A stretch of DNA of 5,273 nucleotides, taken from NCBI RefSeq assembly GCF_015207245.1, contig NZ_JADEXF010000333.1, forward strand, positions 1 through 5,273, given 5' to 3'. The notes beneath the pieces were generated by a model. That model saw only the letters and a program-made list of their open reading frames with translations. It did not search any database and was not told where the DNA came from. Position numbers and translations under genes: made by a program. Numbering within the stretch: position 1 is the first letter of the stretch; every line of letters begins with the position of its first letter. The DNA comes from Nostoc cf. edaphicum LEGE 07299. Lineage in GTDB: Bacteria > Cyanobacteriota > Cyanobacteriia > Cyanobacteriales > Nostocaceae. Below are positions 4,748 through 5,273 of this stretch, piece by piece.

Positions 4748-5273
4748 ATGGTGAACTCTACCCTCGTCGTCACACTCTATGTCAACCCTATGACAGGGAA
4801 TGATAGCAATACTGGTTCACGGTTGAGTCCATTTAGAAGCCTCACCCGTGCTTTAAAAGTAACCAAAATCCCGACGATAATTCATCTGGAGTCCGGGACT
4901 TACAACGCCGCTAGTGGTGAGGTGTTTCCACTGCTCCTCTCTGGAGGGGTGACAGTGGTGGGTAATGAAGCTAACAAAGGTGCAGGAATTGTAATTTCCG
5001 GGAGTGGTGAGTATCAAAGTCCCAGTTTTGGTATACAAAATATTACGCTACTCTTGGTAGATAATGCCAGTCTTTTAGGTGTAACTGTCACCAATCCCTC
5101 AGCCAGAGGTACTGGTATCTGGATTGAATCGGCTGCACCTACTTTAAGTAACAATACTCTGAGTAACTGTGGGCGGGAAGGTGTGTTTACCACTGGTACT
5201 GCCAAACCCGCAATTTTAGATAACATATTTGTGCAAAATACTGCTAGCGGGTTAGTAATGGCAGGTCATAGCC
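4748..5273 (+). CDS. DUF1565 domain right-handed beta-helix protein, partial
   Basis: The first 175 codons are present; the gene continues past the right edge. The opening LYVNPMTGNDSNTGSRLSPFRSLTRAL (residues 10-36) is the standard start of DUF1565 proteins. It is followed by IIHLESGTYNAASGEVFPL (44-62), VTVVGNEANKGAGIVISG (68-85) and turn-repeat segments such as ASLLGVTVTNPSARGTGIWIESAAPTLSNNTLSNCGREGVFTTGTAKPAILDNIF (107-161). Each short strand-turn repeat is a coil of a parallel beta-helix, as in pectate-lyase-like proteins. Such proteins are often on the cell surface or exported, but their function is mostly unknown. The ATG at 4748 gives no signal peptide and has no clear Shine-Dalgarno. 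A GTG at 4700 would add 16 residues, also without a recognisable signal peptide; an in-frame TGA at 4679 blocks any longer version. The insertion sequence ends 110 bp upstream, so the native promoter may have been displaced. Confidence 0.9.
   Translation, partial: MVNSTLVVTLYVNPMTGNDSNTGSRLSPFRSLTRALKVTKIPTIIHLESGTYNAASGEVFPLLLSGGVTVVGNEANKGAGIVISGSGEYQSPSFGIQNITLLLVDNASLLGVTVTNPSARGTGIWIESAAPTLSNNTLSNCGREGVFTTGTAKPAILDNIFVQNTASGLVMAGHS

Noticed and set aside
4853..5226. Minus-strand open frames at 4853-5038 and 5014-5226.
   Set aside because: They are antisense to the DUF1565 coding region, whose protein matches its family throughout.

Overview
The window looks like chromosomal DNA from a filamentous, probably heterocyst-forming cyanobacterium (Nostocales type). 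Three GCGATCGC octamers (HIP1 palindromes), a heptanucleotide tandem repeat between genes, other intergenic repeats typical of these genomes, a DUF1565 beta-helix protein and weak Shine-Dalgarno sites all fit. No rRNA or tRNA is present, so a closer placement is inference.

Layout. Positions 1-2446 hold three genes on the minus strand: the 5' part of an amino-acid-type ABC transporter solute-binding protein (1-592, cut by the left edge), a 2-dehydropantoate 2-reductase family protein with a large in-frame internal deletion (719-1417), and an inositol monophosphatase family phosphatase (1568-2446). The gaps between them (about 125 and 150 bp) contain two different repeats: a CT-rich intergenic repeat at 688-719 and an 11-unit heptamer array at 1507-1583. 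The heptamer array runs into the phosphatase gene and supplies its last four codons and its stop.

Positions 2447-2946 contain no credible gene. This stretch holds a small hairpin and an array of about ten 21-bp repeats (2687-2904), each with a short internal palindrome. It is followed by an apparently complete IS4/Tn5-type insertion sequence (2947-4637, 1691 bp) with 31-bp perfect terminal inverted repeats and a full-length transposase with intact DDE and YREK signatures. No target-site duplication is visible. Downstream, about 110 bp of leader-like DNA carries two abutting hairpins and a GTA-N8-TAC (NtcA-like) motif. It leads into the 5' part of a plus-strand DUF1565 beta-helix gene that runs off the right edge.

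The genes do not form an obvious pathway: transport, a pantoate-type reductase, a sugar- or nucleotide-phosphate phosphatase, a transposon and a surface or structural repeat protein. I do not see a convincing new defence, secondary-metabolite or RNA-guided system. The most notable points are the internally deleted reductase, the repeat array that sets a gene's end, the 21-bp hairpin array with one compensated pair of changes, and an insertion sequence whose tip may drive the neighbouring beta-helix gene.
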